Shown one piece after another: positions 8,418 to 16,586 of a stretch of DNA of 64,000 bases; the stretch's first letter is position 1, and the number at the start of each line of letters is the position of its first letter. The notes below the pieces were generated by a model. That model saw only the letters and a list, made by a program, of their open reading frames with translations. It was not told the DNA's origin and ran no database searches. This stretch comes from Candidatus Limnocylindrales bacterium (GTDB taxonomy: Bacteria > Moduliflexota > Moduliflexia > Moduliflexales > JAUQPW01), in contig DATMBG010000051.1 of the NCBI GenBank assembly GCA_035559535.1, forward strand, positions 1 to 64,000. The letters run 5' to 3'. The position numbers and the translations under genes are program-made.

Positions 8418-9704
8418 TTAGACAACCTCTTTTTTAAAGATTTCTTGGGTATGCCTGTAAACCAGATATCCATATAGAAATATAACAGGTAAAGGTTTAG
8501 CCAGGTGGTATAGAAAGTCTTCCAGCCGGGTCCAGTACATACTGGGATCATAGACACTTTCCGTGCCAGGTCTATTGAAAAAATAAAACGGTGTCGGTAA
8601 GGCCAGTAAAAGATAAACGGCTAAAACAAATAGCGAACGAGGAGGTTGATCTTTAATTTCTTTGGTTTGAAGGTACAATAAGACCAGGACGGGTAGCAGC
8701 ATCACGTAATGGTGCTCCCAGACATGCTTATAAATCAGAAAATAGGTACTCATCCATAGAGCCAGATTTTCGATGACGTTCCACTTCTTTGGAAGGAAGG
8801 TCAGGATCAGAGAGGTGCCCAGGATTAAAAAAATCAGAGGCAGGGTAACGGGATAGAGGATTTGAACAGAATCGGATCCGGATAGATTTCTATAGCGGAA
8901 GAGGGTGTTATAGAGAAGGGATTGGAATCCGTGATTTCCTGAGTGAAAATTCTCTCCAAAGGTTCCTGAGAACTTAAAATTATCCAGAAATATGGGAAGA
9001 TCCGATGGAAATTTGAGGAAGTAAACTGCCGAGGAGAGAACGGCGATGAGAAAAACCCCGACGATGGGGAGAATTTTCTTCATTCTCAGCAGGAGAGGTC
9101 CGAGCAGTAGGGTATTAAGTTTTAGCAAGGCACTGGCCATCCAGGCCATATCGAAAAGAGAGGATATGCCTATCCAATAGGCATATCCCATGAGGAAAAT
9201 AAAAGTACCCATCAGAAAAGAGAACTGACCCATATAAAGTTCAAGGTAGTAGGGAGAAAAGGCCAACCAAAGAGTTGTGGCGAGGATGGCCGTGTTTCGA
9301 TCGGGGCTTATTTTCCAGGTCAGGAGAATATTTAAACCCAATAACATCTCGTAGAAAACAATCCACAGATAATAGGCAGGGAAGGGCTTCAATAACGTCA
9401 ATACCATGCCCAGAGTGTAGGCTGTAAGGGGGAGATATCGGAATGGATAAAAGTACGGAACGACCAGATCTCCCTGTTTGATTTCGACTTCCATTTTATC
9501 GTAAAGGCTGGTTCCGTTCCGGGCATTGTGTCCGGCCTGATAGAGGGCAAAAAAGTCTGCTCCAGGTCCATAGGTATGGTTGGGATCATGGAAGAAGGGA
9601 TTCCAGAAGCCCCATTTCAGAGAGAGCAAGAACGAAAGGTGAAGGAATAACGCTCCATAGAGGATCAGGGATTGGGAGGAAAGCCAGATTTTTTTTTCTT
9701 TCAT
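8418..9704 (-). CDS. GT87 family membrane glycosyltransferase (DUF2029)
   Basis: A 428-residue polytopic membrane protein with about ten hydrophobic segments. It has the N-terminal GT87 signature: an acidic site in the first periplasmic loop (GPGADFFALYQAGHNARNG, then SLYD) and PYFYPFRYLPLTAY further on. GT87 enzymes are GT-C fold transferases using polyprenyl-phosphate sugars, such as the mycobacterial mannosyltransferases. Here the acceptor is unknown. An AAGGAAA ribosome site precedes the ATG. The gene is alone among metabolic genes. Confidence 0.8.
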   Translation of the reverse strand: MKEKKIWLSSQSLILYGALFLHLSFLLSLKWGFWNPFFHDPNHTYGPGADFFALYQAGHNARNGTSLYDKMEVEIKQGDLVVPYFYPFRYLPLTAYTLGMVLTLLKPFPAYYLWIVFYEMLLGLNILLTWKISPDRNTAILATTLWLAFSPYYLELYMGQFSFLMGTFIFLMGYAYWIGISSLFDMAWMASALLKLNTLLLGPLLLRMKKILPIVGVFLIAVLSSAVYFLKFPSDLPIFLDNFKFSGTFGENFHSGNHGFQSLLYNTLFRYRNLSGSDSVQILYPVTLPLIFLILGTSLILTFLPKKWNVIENLALWMSTYFLIYKHVWEHHYVMLLPVLVLLYLQTKEIKDQPPRSLFVLAVYLLLALPTPFYFFNRPGTESVYDPSMYWTRLEDFLYHLAKPLPVIFLYGYLVYRHTQEIFKKEVV

Positions 9705-9712
9705 TTTCCTTC

Positions 9713-9869
9713 GTTCTCAGATAGAACCCTTATAGAATTGATCTAAAGAACCCCCCCTGGAACCTTTCTCTGGAGTGGATGAGAAAGTTCAACTGGGAGC
9801 CCCTGTCTTCCTGGAAACTTTCCTTCAACTCCCTCGAAGCAAGATTTCCATGGGGTTCTATCCAAGAAC
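9713..9869. repeat. 157-bp element with 17-base terminal inverted repeats
   Basis: GTTCTCAGATAGAACCC (9713-9729) and the complement of 9853-9869 agree at 15 of 17 bases. Inside, AACCTTTCTC pairs with GAGAAAGTT. The element fills nearly the whole spacer between two minus-strand genes. It resembles a small non-autonomous palindromic element; no target duplication was recognised. Confidence 0.45.
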
Positions 9870-9887
9870 GAATTTATTTTGATAGCT

Positions 9888-10091
9888 CTATAGACCCTTA
9901 ATAATTAACGGAACGTTATTTTGACCGGGTTTATTCCTTTTTGTGCCCAGAGAGCTTGCGCACTGGGCGCACAAATATTCAAAGAGTTCACCATCGGGCA
10001 AAACAAGAAGGAGTTTCTCCCTTACCGGCATCGCTCTCCGACACTTGGGACAGTAAAGTGCTGAAGCTTGAAAGTTTTGAAAACTCTCCAT
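9888..10091 (-). CDS. Small zinc-ribbon protein, conserved hypothetical
   Basis: A 67-residue protein with two CxxC pairs (CPKC at 14-17, CAQC at 39-42) around the segment AMPVREKLLLVLPDGELFEY. I recall similar small proteins in environmental bacteria annotated only as cytoplasmic protein; the function is unknown. The two CxxC pairs 25 residues apart suggest a bound zinc ion. No Shine-Dalgarno site precedes the ATG at 10091, where hairpin H2 begins six bases upstream. Confidence 0.7.
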   Translation of the reverse strand: MESFQNFQASALYCPKCRRAMPVREKLLLVLPDGELFEYLCAQCASSLGTKRNKPGQNNVPLIIKGL

Positions 10092-10096
10092 TTCTT

Positions 10097-10149
10097 TTAT
10101 CCGTTGTCCGTTGTAAAAATACCTATACCCAAAACAACGGATAACGGAC
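10097..10149. repeat. Heptad-repeat hairpin H2, just before the zinc-ribbon gene
   Basis: The near arm reads TTATCCG TTGTCCG TTGT and the far arm (10134-10149) contains ACAACGGATAACGGAC, so the arms pair. The 7-base word TTGTCCG also builds hairpin H4 at 23107-23166, 13 kb away. It begins six bases upstream of the start codon on the minus strand. Confidence 0.75.
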
Positions 10150-10173
10150 CCTTGACTACCAGGACCAGTTAGA

Positions 10174-11463
10174 CTAAAAACCGGGTATCAAATTTCCTTC
10201 TGAATCAAAGGCGAGTTCTCCCAACTCTTTGACAAGCATCAAGTCACTTCGAGATTCGAGTTCTTTCCGATAAGCCTCAGAGACAATAACTTCTCCCAGG
10301 ACCAGGGTATTTTTGATCCAGATTATCTTGGCGTTTTCAGGTTCTATCAAACCGATGGTATTGAGAGCCACATCAATGGCTTCTCGATCTGTATCAAAGG
10401 TCATGGGGAAGCGGGCCACTTCAGGAGCTATTCCAGTAATGCAGTTAATATAGGTTGCTCTGGGATCTATTTTATTGATCAAACGGCGCGTGGTAAAATC
10501 GGCAAAGCCTATTCCAGTTGCATTGCCGTGGGTATCTTCGGTAAGGTCCCGGACGAAGATGCGTTTGATTTTAGGTTTTTCGTGGGGTTTTTCGGTCAGA
10601 TTCATAATGCGTCCATGGACATTGGGATCCATACCCGCCCCGCTAATATCCTTTCCCATTTCGTCCACAATGAGTATATCGACCACATCAAAAGGAAGGT
10701 GGGCCAGGTATTTGCTGGCCTGCCGCTCAAGTTCCAATTCGGTTTCTACGAGATTCTCCGGAAGGACTGCAACGATATTGGCGGTTTCATCATAGCTGTT
10801 CTCTACAATGCCGACTCCAAAGAGAATTTTGCCTGTCTCCAGGACCTTTTGGGCCACTTTTTTAATTACGTTGGCATAACCAAAGCTGACAAAGGCTTTA
10901 TGATAAAGGAGAGCGCCGACGTGCTTTCCCAGGCCAATATTCATCATTTTCTGTAATCCACTTCCCAAATCTCCAGTAAAATCTGTGTGGGGTTTTATCC
11001 GATTAATAACTACCACATGATCGGCTTCATAGGCGTATTTATCCATGTAGACCGGAATCCTGGGTCCCAGTTCGGTCATTTCACTCACCTGAACCACTTC
11101 CATGGTGGCACGAATAGGTACTCCCATAGTCTCTTCGGTGATTCCGTATCGTGCGAGAACCTCTTTTTGGCCCTCCGGGGTTGCTCCCCCATGGCTTCCC
11201 ATAGCCGGAATAATAAAAGGTTTAGCCCCCATCTGTTTGAGTTCAGAAACAGTTGCACGTACCACTTTGGCAATATCCCTAATTCCTCGACTTCCGGCTG
11301 CAACGGCCACACTGGCACCGGGTTTTATCCTTGACCTTACGTTAATTCGGGCTATTTCCTCTGCAACTCGACCCGGAACATCCTCCACCTTCGGAACCTC
11401 AAATTTTTGAAAAATCTTCAGCATTTTGGGATACTTAATATCAGGATAATGAATTAGAGCCAT
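10174..11463 (-). CDS. LarA-like nickel-dependent racemase family protein (DUF2088)
   Basis: A 429-residue protein with a DUF2088/LarA-type N-terminal domain: VAVAAGSRGIRDIAKVVRA (about residues 53-71), IPAMGSHGGATPEGQ and INRIKPHTDFTGDLGSGLQKM. LarA is the lactate racemase that carries a nickel-pincer cofactor, and related proteins racemise other 2-hydroxy acids; the substrate here is unknown. The start is set by a strong GGAGGAAAC site directly before the ATG at 11463. The frame runs further upstream but without a ribosome site. No larB, larC or larE gene is in the window. Confidence 0.75.
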   Translation of the reverse strand: MALIHYPDIKYPKMLKIFQKFEVPKVEDVPGRVAEEIARINVRSRIKPGASVAVAAGSRGIRDIAKVVRATVSELKQMGAKPFIIPAMGSHGGATPEGQKEVLARYGITEETMGVPIRATMEVVQVSEMTELGPRIPVYMDKYAYEADHVVVINRIKPHTDFTGDLGSGLQKMMNIGLGKHVGALLYHKAFVSFGYANVIKKVAQKVLETGKILFGVGIVENSYDETANIVAVLPENLVETELELERQASKYLAHLPFDVVDILIVDEMGKDISGAGMDPNVHGRIMNLTEKPHEKPKIKRIFVRDLTEDTHGNATGIGFADFTTRRLINKIDPRATYINCITGIAPEVARFPMTFDTDREAIDVALNTIGLIEPENAKIIWIKNTLVLGEVIVSEAYRKELESRSDLMLVKELGELAFDSEGNLIPGF

Positions 11464-11673
11464 TTTAGTTTCCTCCCCATGTATAAAGTTAAAAAAGTTT
11501 TTATCGTATTCTACCCTATTCCCCACTATAGTCTCTGTTGAACAGAGTGTCAACAGCCAAAGTAAGAACATCCAAATTTCGATATAAGTCAGGAGATACC
11601 GCTTCGGGGGTCTTTTAGCCCCAACGGGGCGACTTGTTTATAGAAGTTATCTTTCCTCTCTCAGGCCACTCCT

Positions 11674-11702
11674 GTAGGGGTAGGTTTTAAACCTGCCCCT
11701 AC
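11674..11702. repeat. GTAGGGG-type palindrome P1
   Basis: A 29-base near-perfect palindrome with ends GTAGGGG and CCCCTAC and the inner part TAGGTTTTAAACCTG. It belongs to the dispersed family also seen at 18310, 31303, 49433, 49505 and 61782. A separate small hairpin (GCCCC AAC GGGGC) lies at about 11618-11630. Confidence 0.8.
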
Positions 11703-11763
11703 TTAAGTTTCAGTTTTGAGATGGTTCTTAGTTCCCCGGGTAAAAACAATCCATCAGTTACCT

Positions 11764-12690
11764 CTACTCTGGTAACCCAATTCCCTCAGCTCCTGGCTTT
11801 GACATAGTGGCCTGGGGATAATACCGCTGGATCATATCAAATCCAATCTTCGCCCTTCGGACCCGTTCTTTGCCTAAATTAATCGACGTAGCTTCCAGGT
11901 GCGTTCCACTTGGATAAATATCCGGAGAATTCCTCAGACCAAATTTAACATAAATCGGAGCTGCAATTCGGATCAATTCGGCGATTTCATAATACCGGAT
12001 AAATCCTCCAAAATTATCCGGAACTTCCACATATACATCCACCGGAATATTAATGGCTTGGCGAATAGCGGCGATCATAGGCAAAGTCAAATCGGTAGGA
12101 ATATTGTAAGTATCTGCACCGGCCTGTTCCATCATCCGAATGGAAATAGGATTGGATTGCCCCATTTGAACAGAAACTTTTACAACCAGATTGGCCGGAA
12201 GTTCTCCCCGTTTTTTCAATTCATTCACAATCCATAAAAGTCCTTCATCGGCTACTAAAATACCTCGGATTCCCAGAGCACAGGCCCGTTTAATGTCTTC
12301 AATGGCATAAACAATCTGATCCATCCCTCGAAGCCGTTGGGCAATTGCTTTGCCTGCCGGGGTAAAGGGAAGAGCTCCGATATCAAATCCAGCCCGAGGA
12401 CCTACAAAAAGGCTGACTTCAACCTGATATTCTTTTCCAAGTTGAACCATCTCCTTAATTTCGTCGTCGGTGAGTAACATAATACCACTTCCTTGACTGA
12501 TCCGATGAACAGGCACCTTAAGGGTTTGGGCAGTTTCGAGTACAGCCTTCATGGTTTTAGGTCCCTCAACGCTGGGTATTTCAATACGATATTGAGCTCC
12601 ATCTGGAAATCGCTTTTTGGAATCGGGTAAATCATAGAGATCTCCCGAGGGAAGCCCTAGCTGTTTTAGAAAAGCGCGGGTTTTATCCAT
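11764..12690 (-). CDS. TIM-barrel protein, U32 peptidase-like
   Basis: A 308-residue protein that reads as a beta/alpha barrel: IRGILVADEGLLWIVNEL, VVKVSVQMGQSNPISIRMM, QAGADTYNIPTDLTLPMI, PVDVYVEVPDNFGGFI and APIYVKFGLRNSPDIYPSG. I recall such proteins labelled U32 family peptidase, which fits the barrel and the length, but I see no diagnostic U32 motif, so this is a tentative family call. It lies on the same strand as the LarA-like and uxaA-like genes. The start at 12690 lacks a Shine-Dalgarno site and follows the half-repeat H12. Confidence 0.55.
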   Translation of the reverse strand: MDKTRAFLKQLGLPSGDLYDLPDSKKRFPDGAQYRIEIPSVEGPKTMKAVLETAQTLKVPVHRISQGSGIMLLTDDEIKEMVQLGKEYQVEVSLFVGPRAGFDIGALPFTPAGKAIAQRLRGMDQIVYAIEDIKRACALGIRGILVADEGLLWIVNELKKRGELPANLVVKVSVQMGQSNPISIRMMEQAGADTYNIPTDLTLPMIAAIRQAINIPVDVYVEVPDNFGGFIRYYEIAELIRIAAPIYVKFGLRNSPDIYPSGTHLEATSINLGKERVRRAKIGFDMIQRYYPQATMSKPGAEGIGLPE

Positions 12691-12694
12691 GATT

Positions 12695-12725
12695 TAATGG
12701 AGCCAGAATTCAGAAGCTAAAAACT
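12695..12725. repeat. Heptad-repeat half-site H12
   Basis: Read on the minus strand the bases before the ATG at 12690 fall into 7-base words (TTTTTAG, CTTCTGA, ATTCTGG, CTCCATT). They resemble the arms of H6 and H7. I could not find a convincing pairing arm, so this may be a decayed copy. Confidence 0.35.
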
Positions 12726-12925
12726 AGTCCCTTGTAAAATCAGCTTTAACTTACTCAAAGGGTCGTTACAAAGAATGCTTCAACTGGACTCAGGATAAAC
12801 CCCTATGACAAAGCAATCTTTGGATTTCAAGGGATTGCTTTGCTTCCCTCGTTCAGTAATCCAACATGAACTTGAAAGAACACTGGAAACGGGAATTCTA
12901 ATTCCAGGCTCCTGAATGCCGGCTC

Positions 12926-13057
12926 TTGATTTACTTCAACTTAATCTTCCTTGGAATTGTCTTCCAATCAATCCTTTTCTCAGCCTGTGGATTGAGTCCT
13001 AAAGATGATTCTCCCTGGAGTAAATCACTTTTAGAGAATCTTTCAACCAATTTTTGA
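12926..13057 (+). CDS. Possible tiny lipoprotein (43 aa)
   Basis: A short frame from a TTG encodes a hydrophobic segment followed by a lipobox-like LFSAC (C21) and a short polar tail (GLSPKDDSPWSKSLLENLS). This is the pattern of very small lipoproteins. Against it: a TTG start, no ribosome site, and no positive charge before the hydrophobic stretch. It lies in a roughly 400-base spacer (12691-13089) that otherwise holds H12 and a 10-bp hairpin (12809-12818 with 12833-12842). Confidence 0.25.
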   Translation: MIYFNLIFLGIVFQSILFSACGLSPKDDSPWSKSLLENLSTNF

Positions 13058-13089
13058 TTTTACAATTCCAACATTCTATCTCCGTAGAT

Positions 13090-14400
13090 TTAACCCTCAC
13101 CTCCTACTTTAAGCTGAATCGTTAATTTTTCAAACTCTTTTTTCATCTCTAGATTTTCAAAAACCCGAAGCTCGGGTATTTGCAAATTTTTAAGGGTGTC
13201 AAATAAATTCTGACTGGACTTCATCATGGCTATAAGCTCGCTGGATACTTTAACGGTCTCATAAGTGTTTTTTGCTACAGAGATATCCGGATTCAATTTT
13301 TGCCTGGCCACCTTCATATTGGTGCGCTGCATTTCCAGGTAACCCTTGTATAATTTCGCCGCTTCCAGAGTTAATTTCTGGGCCTCGAGGTTAGCGGTTA
13401 AAATCTCTTTATTTCGGTCGGAAGACTCTTTCTTTAAAAGGTCTTCGGTTTGTTTTAATAAAACCTCTGTCCTGGGAATGATGCCCTTAATCTCTTTTCC
13501 ATCCTTTCCTTTTCCTCCCTGGATTTGAGGAAGATATTTTTGATCAATATCCTGAATAAGCTGCTGGTACATATGATCCAGGATTTCCAATAAAACGACA
13601 TACATGCCATAATATCGCCGGGCAATGTTAACATTTTCTCCACTTTTAACCATGATCTGTTCGAGCTGTTGGGTAACGGTTTTGATGTTGTTGAAGGTGA
13701 CGTTTATTTGAATAATGTTATCTCCCACAAGGGTGGAGAGGAGAAAATCGAGCTGTTCAGGGGTAAGCATTAATCCCATGTTTTGAAGCTCGTTTTGGAG
13801 AGATTCCTTTGTTTTCTTTATTTCATCTTGATTTCGGGCAATCCTTTCTTTGAGTTCTTCAATTTTTTGACTATACTCTTCATCTGTTGTTTCCCAGGGT
13901 TTCCATAGGGGCTTTTTTCTCGGCGCAGATACCCGCTTTTCTTCATACTCTATTATTTTTCTATTTGCCTCCCGGATATCTCCTTCCAGATCTTGAATCT
14001 GTTTACGATAAGCCTGGGTAGGGGAAATGACGAGAATGTTAACGGCTTCGTCTAATAATTCATTAATATTCTGTTGGTTCGAGACTTTATCTGCGGACAG
14101 TAAGGCAGAATCGGGGAGGGTTTCGTGCCTATCCTCTAAGTTTAAAACGGATTCTAACTTAGGTAGGAGCTTTTCCCACAATTCCTCCGACTTACCCTTT
14201 TCCTCTCTACCTAATAAACTCCTGGCCTCCTCCAGAGTCTCCTGGGTTAGTTCTTTGGCTTTCTTTACGGTATCTTGGGTTAACTCCTTTGTTCTATTCC
14301 ATAAGTCAGCCTCCTTTTCTTCGAAAGGGTAAGTATAAGGAATGGGATGAATAAGGAAAGATAAAACTATTAAAACTATAAATGGTAAGAATTGGGACAT
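13090..14400 (-). CDS. Exported coiled-coil protein of unknown function
   Basis: A 436-residue protein I do not recognise. The first 25 residues are a signal-peptide-like hydrophobic stretch (FLPFIVLIVLSFLIHPIPY). The rest is rich in Glu, Lys, Gln and Leu and looks mostly helical, with coiled-coil stretches around 40-75 (imperfect repeat KELTQDTVKKAKELTQETLE) and 135-210. It ends in MKKEFEKLTIQLKVGGEG. It is probably periplasmic or anchored in the membrane. An AGAGGT ribosome site supports the ATG. No neighbour hints at a role. Confidence 0.75.
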   Translation of the reverse strand: MSQFLPFIVLIVLSFLIHPIPYTYPFEEKEADLWNRTKELTQDTVKKAKELTQETLEEARSLLGREEKGKSEELWEKLLPKLESVLNLEDRHETLPDSALLSADKVSNQQNINELLDEAVNILVISPTQAYRKQIQDLEGDIREANRKIIEYEEKRVSAPRKKPLWKPWETTDEEYSQKIEELKERIARNQDEIKKTKESLQNELQNMGLMLTPEQLDFLLSTLVGDNIIQINVTFNNIKTVTQQLEQIMVKSGENVNIARRYYGMYVVLLEILDHMYQQLIQDIDQKYLPQIQGGKGKDGKEIKGIIPRTEVLLKQTEDLLKKESSDRNKEILTANLEAQKLTLEAAKLYKGYLEMQRTNMKVARQKLNPDISVAKNTYETVKVSSELIAMMKSSQNLFDTLKNLQIPELRVFENLEMKKEFEKLTIQLKVGGEG

Positions 14401-14610
14401 GGCTTATACCTCTTTTTGAAGTAACAACTTCAAGGTTTGTTACTCAACAAAATATTTGCAATCTGAAAGATAAGATCTTGTTTATAACCCTCCAGGTCGT
14501 GTGTTTCAAAATTCGTAGGAGCGACCAACCGGACGCCTTTACAAGGGGTTATACGACCTGTTCAAGGGGAGTTGGTACTATTTATGAAAGTTTTTATACC
14601 GATAACAAAG

Positions 14611-14641
14611 AAAGCCGGGGTCATATAACAACCCCGGCTTT
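14611..14641 (-). terminator. Terminator of the PhyH gene
   Basis: An 11-bp stem (AAAGCCGGGGT at 14611-14621, complement at 14631-14641) with a 9-base loop lies 45 bases beyond the stop codon of the minus-strand PhyH gene. On that strand it is followed by CTTTCTTTG, a broken T-tract. No other gene reads into it. Confidence 0.7.
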
Positions 14642-14685
14642 AGAGGAGCCACGGATAGAATCAGCTTCATCAATTTTACTAAAAG

Positions 14686-15522
14686 CTAACCATTATAGTT
14701 AGCCTGTAGATCGTAAATATTCGTTCCAATTGGATAATTGGGAATAATATAGGTAATTTCTTCTAAACGAACCGTTGTAGGTTTTACACCCCGAAGAATA
14801 CGTCCCATGTAATTATTGGGGGTACCATATAATTGCATGGAATCAGATGCCCGATATTCATAAATAAGCACACGACGACCGGCCTCAGAGGTATTAGGGG
14901 CTGAGCTGTGGAGCGTCAGGCAGTGAAGCAGGACCATTCCACCAGCCTCGAGAGGTAAGTTGACTGCTTTGTCCATATCGACTTTTTTCAAATCATCGGT
15001 AACCATCCCTATAAAGGTACCATCTTTAGATCTATGGTCCAGGGGACCCAGTTTATGGCTTCCGGGTATCACTCTTAAACAGCCGTTTTCCAGAGTTGAA
15101 TCGTTTAAATGGATCAAACAGGCAACCAAATCTGTGTTGGTATGTGGGAAAAAGGGGAGGTCTTGATGCCACTTGACAGGACTTCCGGCACGAGCCGGTT
15201 TCATATTTAGCTTGCTGTGATGAATCTGAATATTGGGTCCTATAAGGTCTTCCACAGCATCCAAGATCACCTTATGGCTGGCTAATTCTTCAAAACATCT
15301 GGCCTGCTCAAAGGGATTAAAGATCCTTCGAACAATCTTCCGGCTCCCTTCGCTAACAGGTTCAAAATCACACAAATTATTGGGAACCCCCAAACTTTGG
15401 GCTTTTTCGACCAATTCATCGATTGTTTCATGTAAGAGTTTTAATTCTGCCTGGGAAAGAACCCCTTCTACTACCAGATAACCATTTTCTTTATAAAATG
15501 CCTTTTGTTCTTGTGTCAGCAT
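14686..15522 (-). CDS. Phytanoyl-CoA dioxygenase (PhyH) family protein
   Basis: A 278-residue Fe(II)/2-oxoglutarate oxygenase of the PhyH family. The metal site is visible: WHQDLPF (H119, D121) and the distal His in LTLHSSAPN (H205), with an Arg at about 216-217 placed to bind 2-oxoglutarate. The family hydroxylates many small molecules and lipids, and the substrate is unknown. An AAGGAGT site supports the ATG. The gene lies next to bolA on the same strand, with a 50-base gap. Confidence 0.9.
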   Translation of the reverse strand: MLTQEQKAFYKENGYLVVEGVLSQAELKLLHETIDELVEKAQSLGVPNNLCDFEPVSEGSRKIVRRIFNPFEQARCFEELASHKVILDAVEDLIGPNIQIHHSKLNMKPARAGSPVKWHQDLPFFPHTNTDLVACLIHLNDSTLENGCLRVIPGSHKLGPLDHRSKDGTFIGMVTDDLKKVDMDKAVNLPLEAGGMVLLHCLTLHSSAPNTSEAGRRVLIYEYRASDSMQLYGTPNNYMGRILRGVKPTTVRLEEITYIIPNYPIGTNIYDLQANYNG

Positions 15523-15572
15523 AGTTCATACTCCTTGTGTTGGGTTATTTAGTAAATATTAGTAAATAGAGG

Positions 15573-15854
15573 TTAAGATATCTTCCATTGGTTTGGGGAA
15601 AAAGTTTTCAAAGACAGGGCGTGAATCTCCTTTTCCAGGTCCGGACCAAGGGCTTCATAAACTAAACGGTGTTGTTCCAAAAGTCCTTTACCTTCAAAAA
15701 TCGGGGAAACCACCATTATATTAAAATGACCCCCACCCGAGGCCATCATCCCGGGATGGCCCGCATGAAGATAGCTTTCATCTTCTACCTTTACAAAAAA
15801 AGCTCTGAGCTTTTCTCTCAAAGCAATTTCAATTTTCTCCTTTGTAGTCAACAT
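15573..15854 (-). CDS. bolA: BolA family protein
   Basis: A 93-residue BolA/IbaG-like protein. It has the family core: ESYLHAGHPG, GGGHFNIMVVSPIFEGKGLLEQHRLVYEALG, and HALSLKTFSP. The His in GGGHF and the C-terminal His are the positions that, with monothiol glutaredoxin, bind a [2Fe-2S] cluster in BolA proteins. The family acts in iron-sulfur cluster handling and stress-related cell-shape control. A GGAGGAG site directly precedes the ATG. No glutaredoxin gene is adjacent. Confidence 0.9.
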   Translation of the reverse strand: MLTTKEKIEIALREKLRAFFVKVEDESYLHAGHPGMMASGGGHFNIMVVSPIFEGKGLLEQHRLVYEALGPDLEKEIHALSLKTFSPNQWKIS

Positions 15855-16586
15855 CTCCTCCTGATGGGATGGGTTTATTACCTGGATTTAGGTAAAGTCA
15901 AAGCCTTAAATCTGAGGTACAAAATCTGTACCCTTACACTGCCAAATTAAATAAATAGGGGCTTCATGTCAATAAGAAAAAAGATTTGATCCAGGAGCGG
16001 CTTAAAGGAATGCCTCCTGAGTCCCTCCTCCAGGGGAAAATAGGAAGCATACCCCCTTCATCGGTTCCCCTGGAGAAGGGTCGAAGGGGGTGTTAGAAAG
16101 GATAAGCTACCCGGGTCAATAGCACTTATCTTTACCCACATTTTTCGATTTGGGAGGATGGGTTCAAAACGGTTAGTAGGTCAACCGTCCCGGTTGACCC
16201 ACCTTGCAAAAAGAGGGAGCTTGCCCTCACGAAGGAGATTCAATGCACTTCGCTACTCAACCAGTAAGATAGCTAAACCAGTTATTAATCCCCTGAAATG
16301 AAAAAATGTGGGTAATGGTTAGGTCAATAGCAAGGGAGGCAACCTGGGAGTAAAGGTCCGATTATGCAAAGGTATAGAACGAAGGATGAGTGAAATATTT
16401 CCTATTTTCACAGGCTCCTTTCAACAAGGACTTCCGAATGGATAAAATGTTTAAAACTATATCCCGATTCGTTTAAATTTTTTTTTCATTTTCCATAAAA
16501 AATTGCTTGCAATTCATTTTGAGAGATGATACCTCTTTCTTACGTTTTCGGATAAAGGTGTTCTAAAATGAGGTTAGGGGAGGTAT
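15855..16586. other. 732-base spacer with several inverted repeats
   Basis: I find no gene here. It contains an 11-bp hairpin (CTCCAGGGGAA at 16028-16038 with 16065-16075), the TIR-bounded element at 16132-16315 and, inside that, a palindrome GGTCAACCG/CGGTTGACC at 16179-16199. The AT-rich end (16470-16560) must hold the promoter of the mltD-like gene, but no clear pair of boxes stands out. Confidence 0.5.
16132..16315. repeat. 184-bp element with terminal inverted repeats and flanking direct repeats
   Basis: TTACCCACATTTTTC (16132-16146) is matched in inverse form at 16300-16315 with one extra A. Outside, GGTCAATAGCA occurs as a direct repeat (about 16115-16125 and 16322-16332). Inside lies palindrome P9 with ends GTAGG and CCCAC. 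The arrangement is like a small non-autonomous mobile element. Confidence 0.4.
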
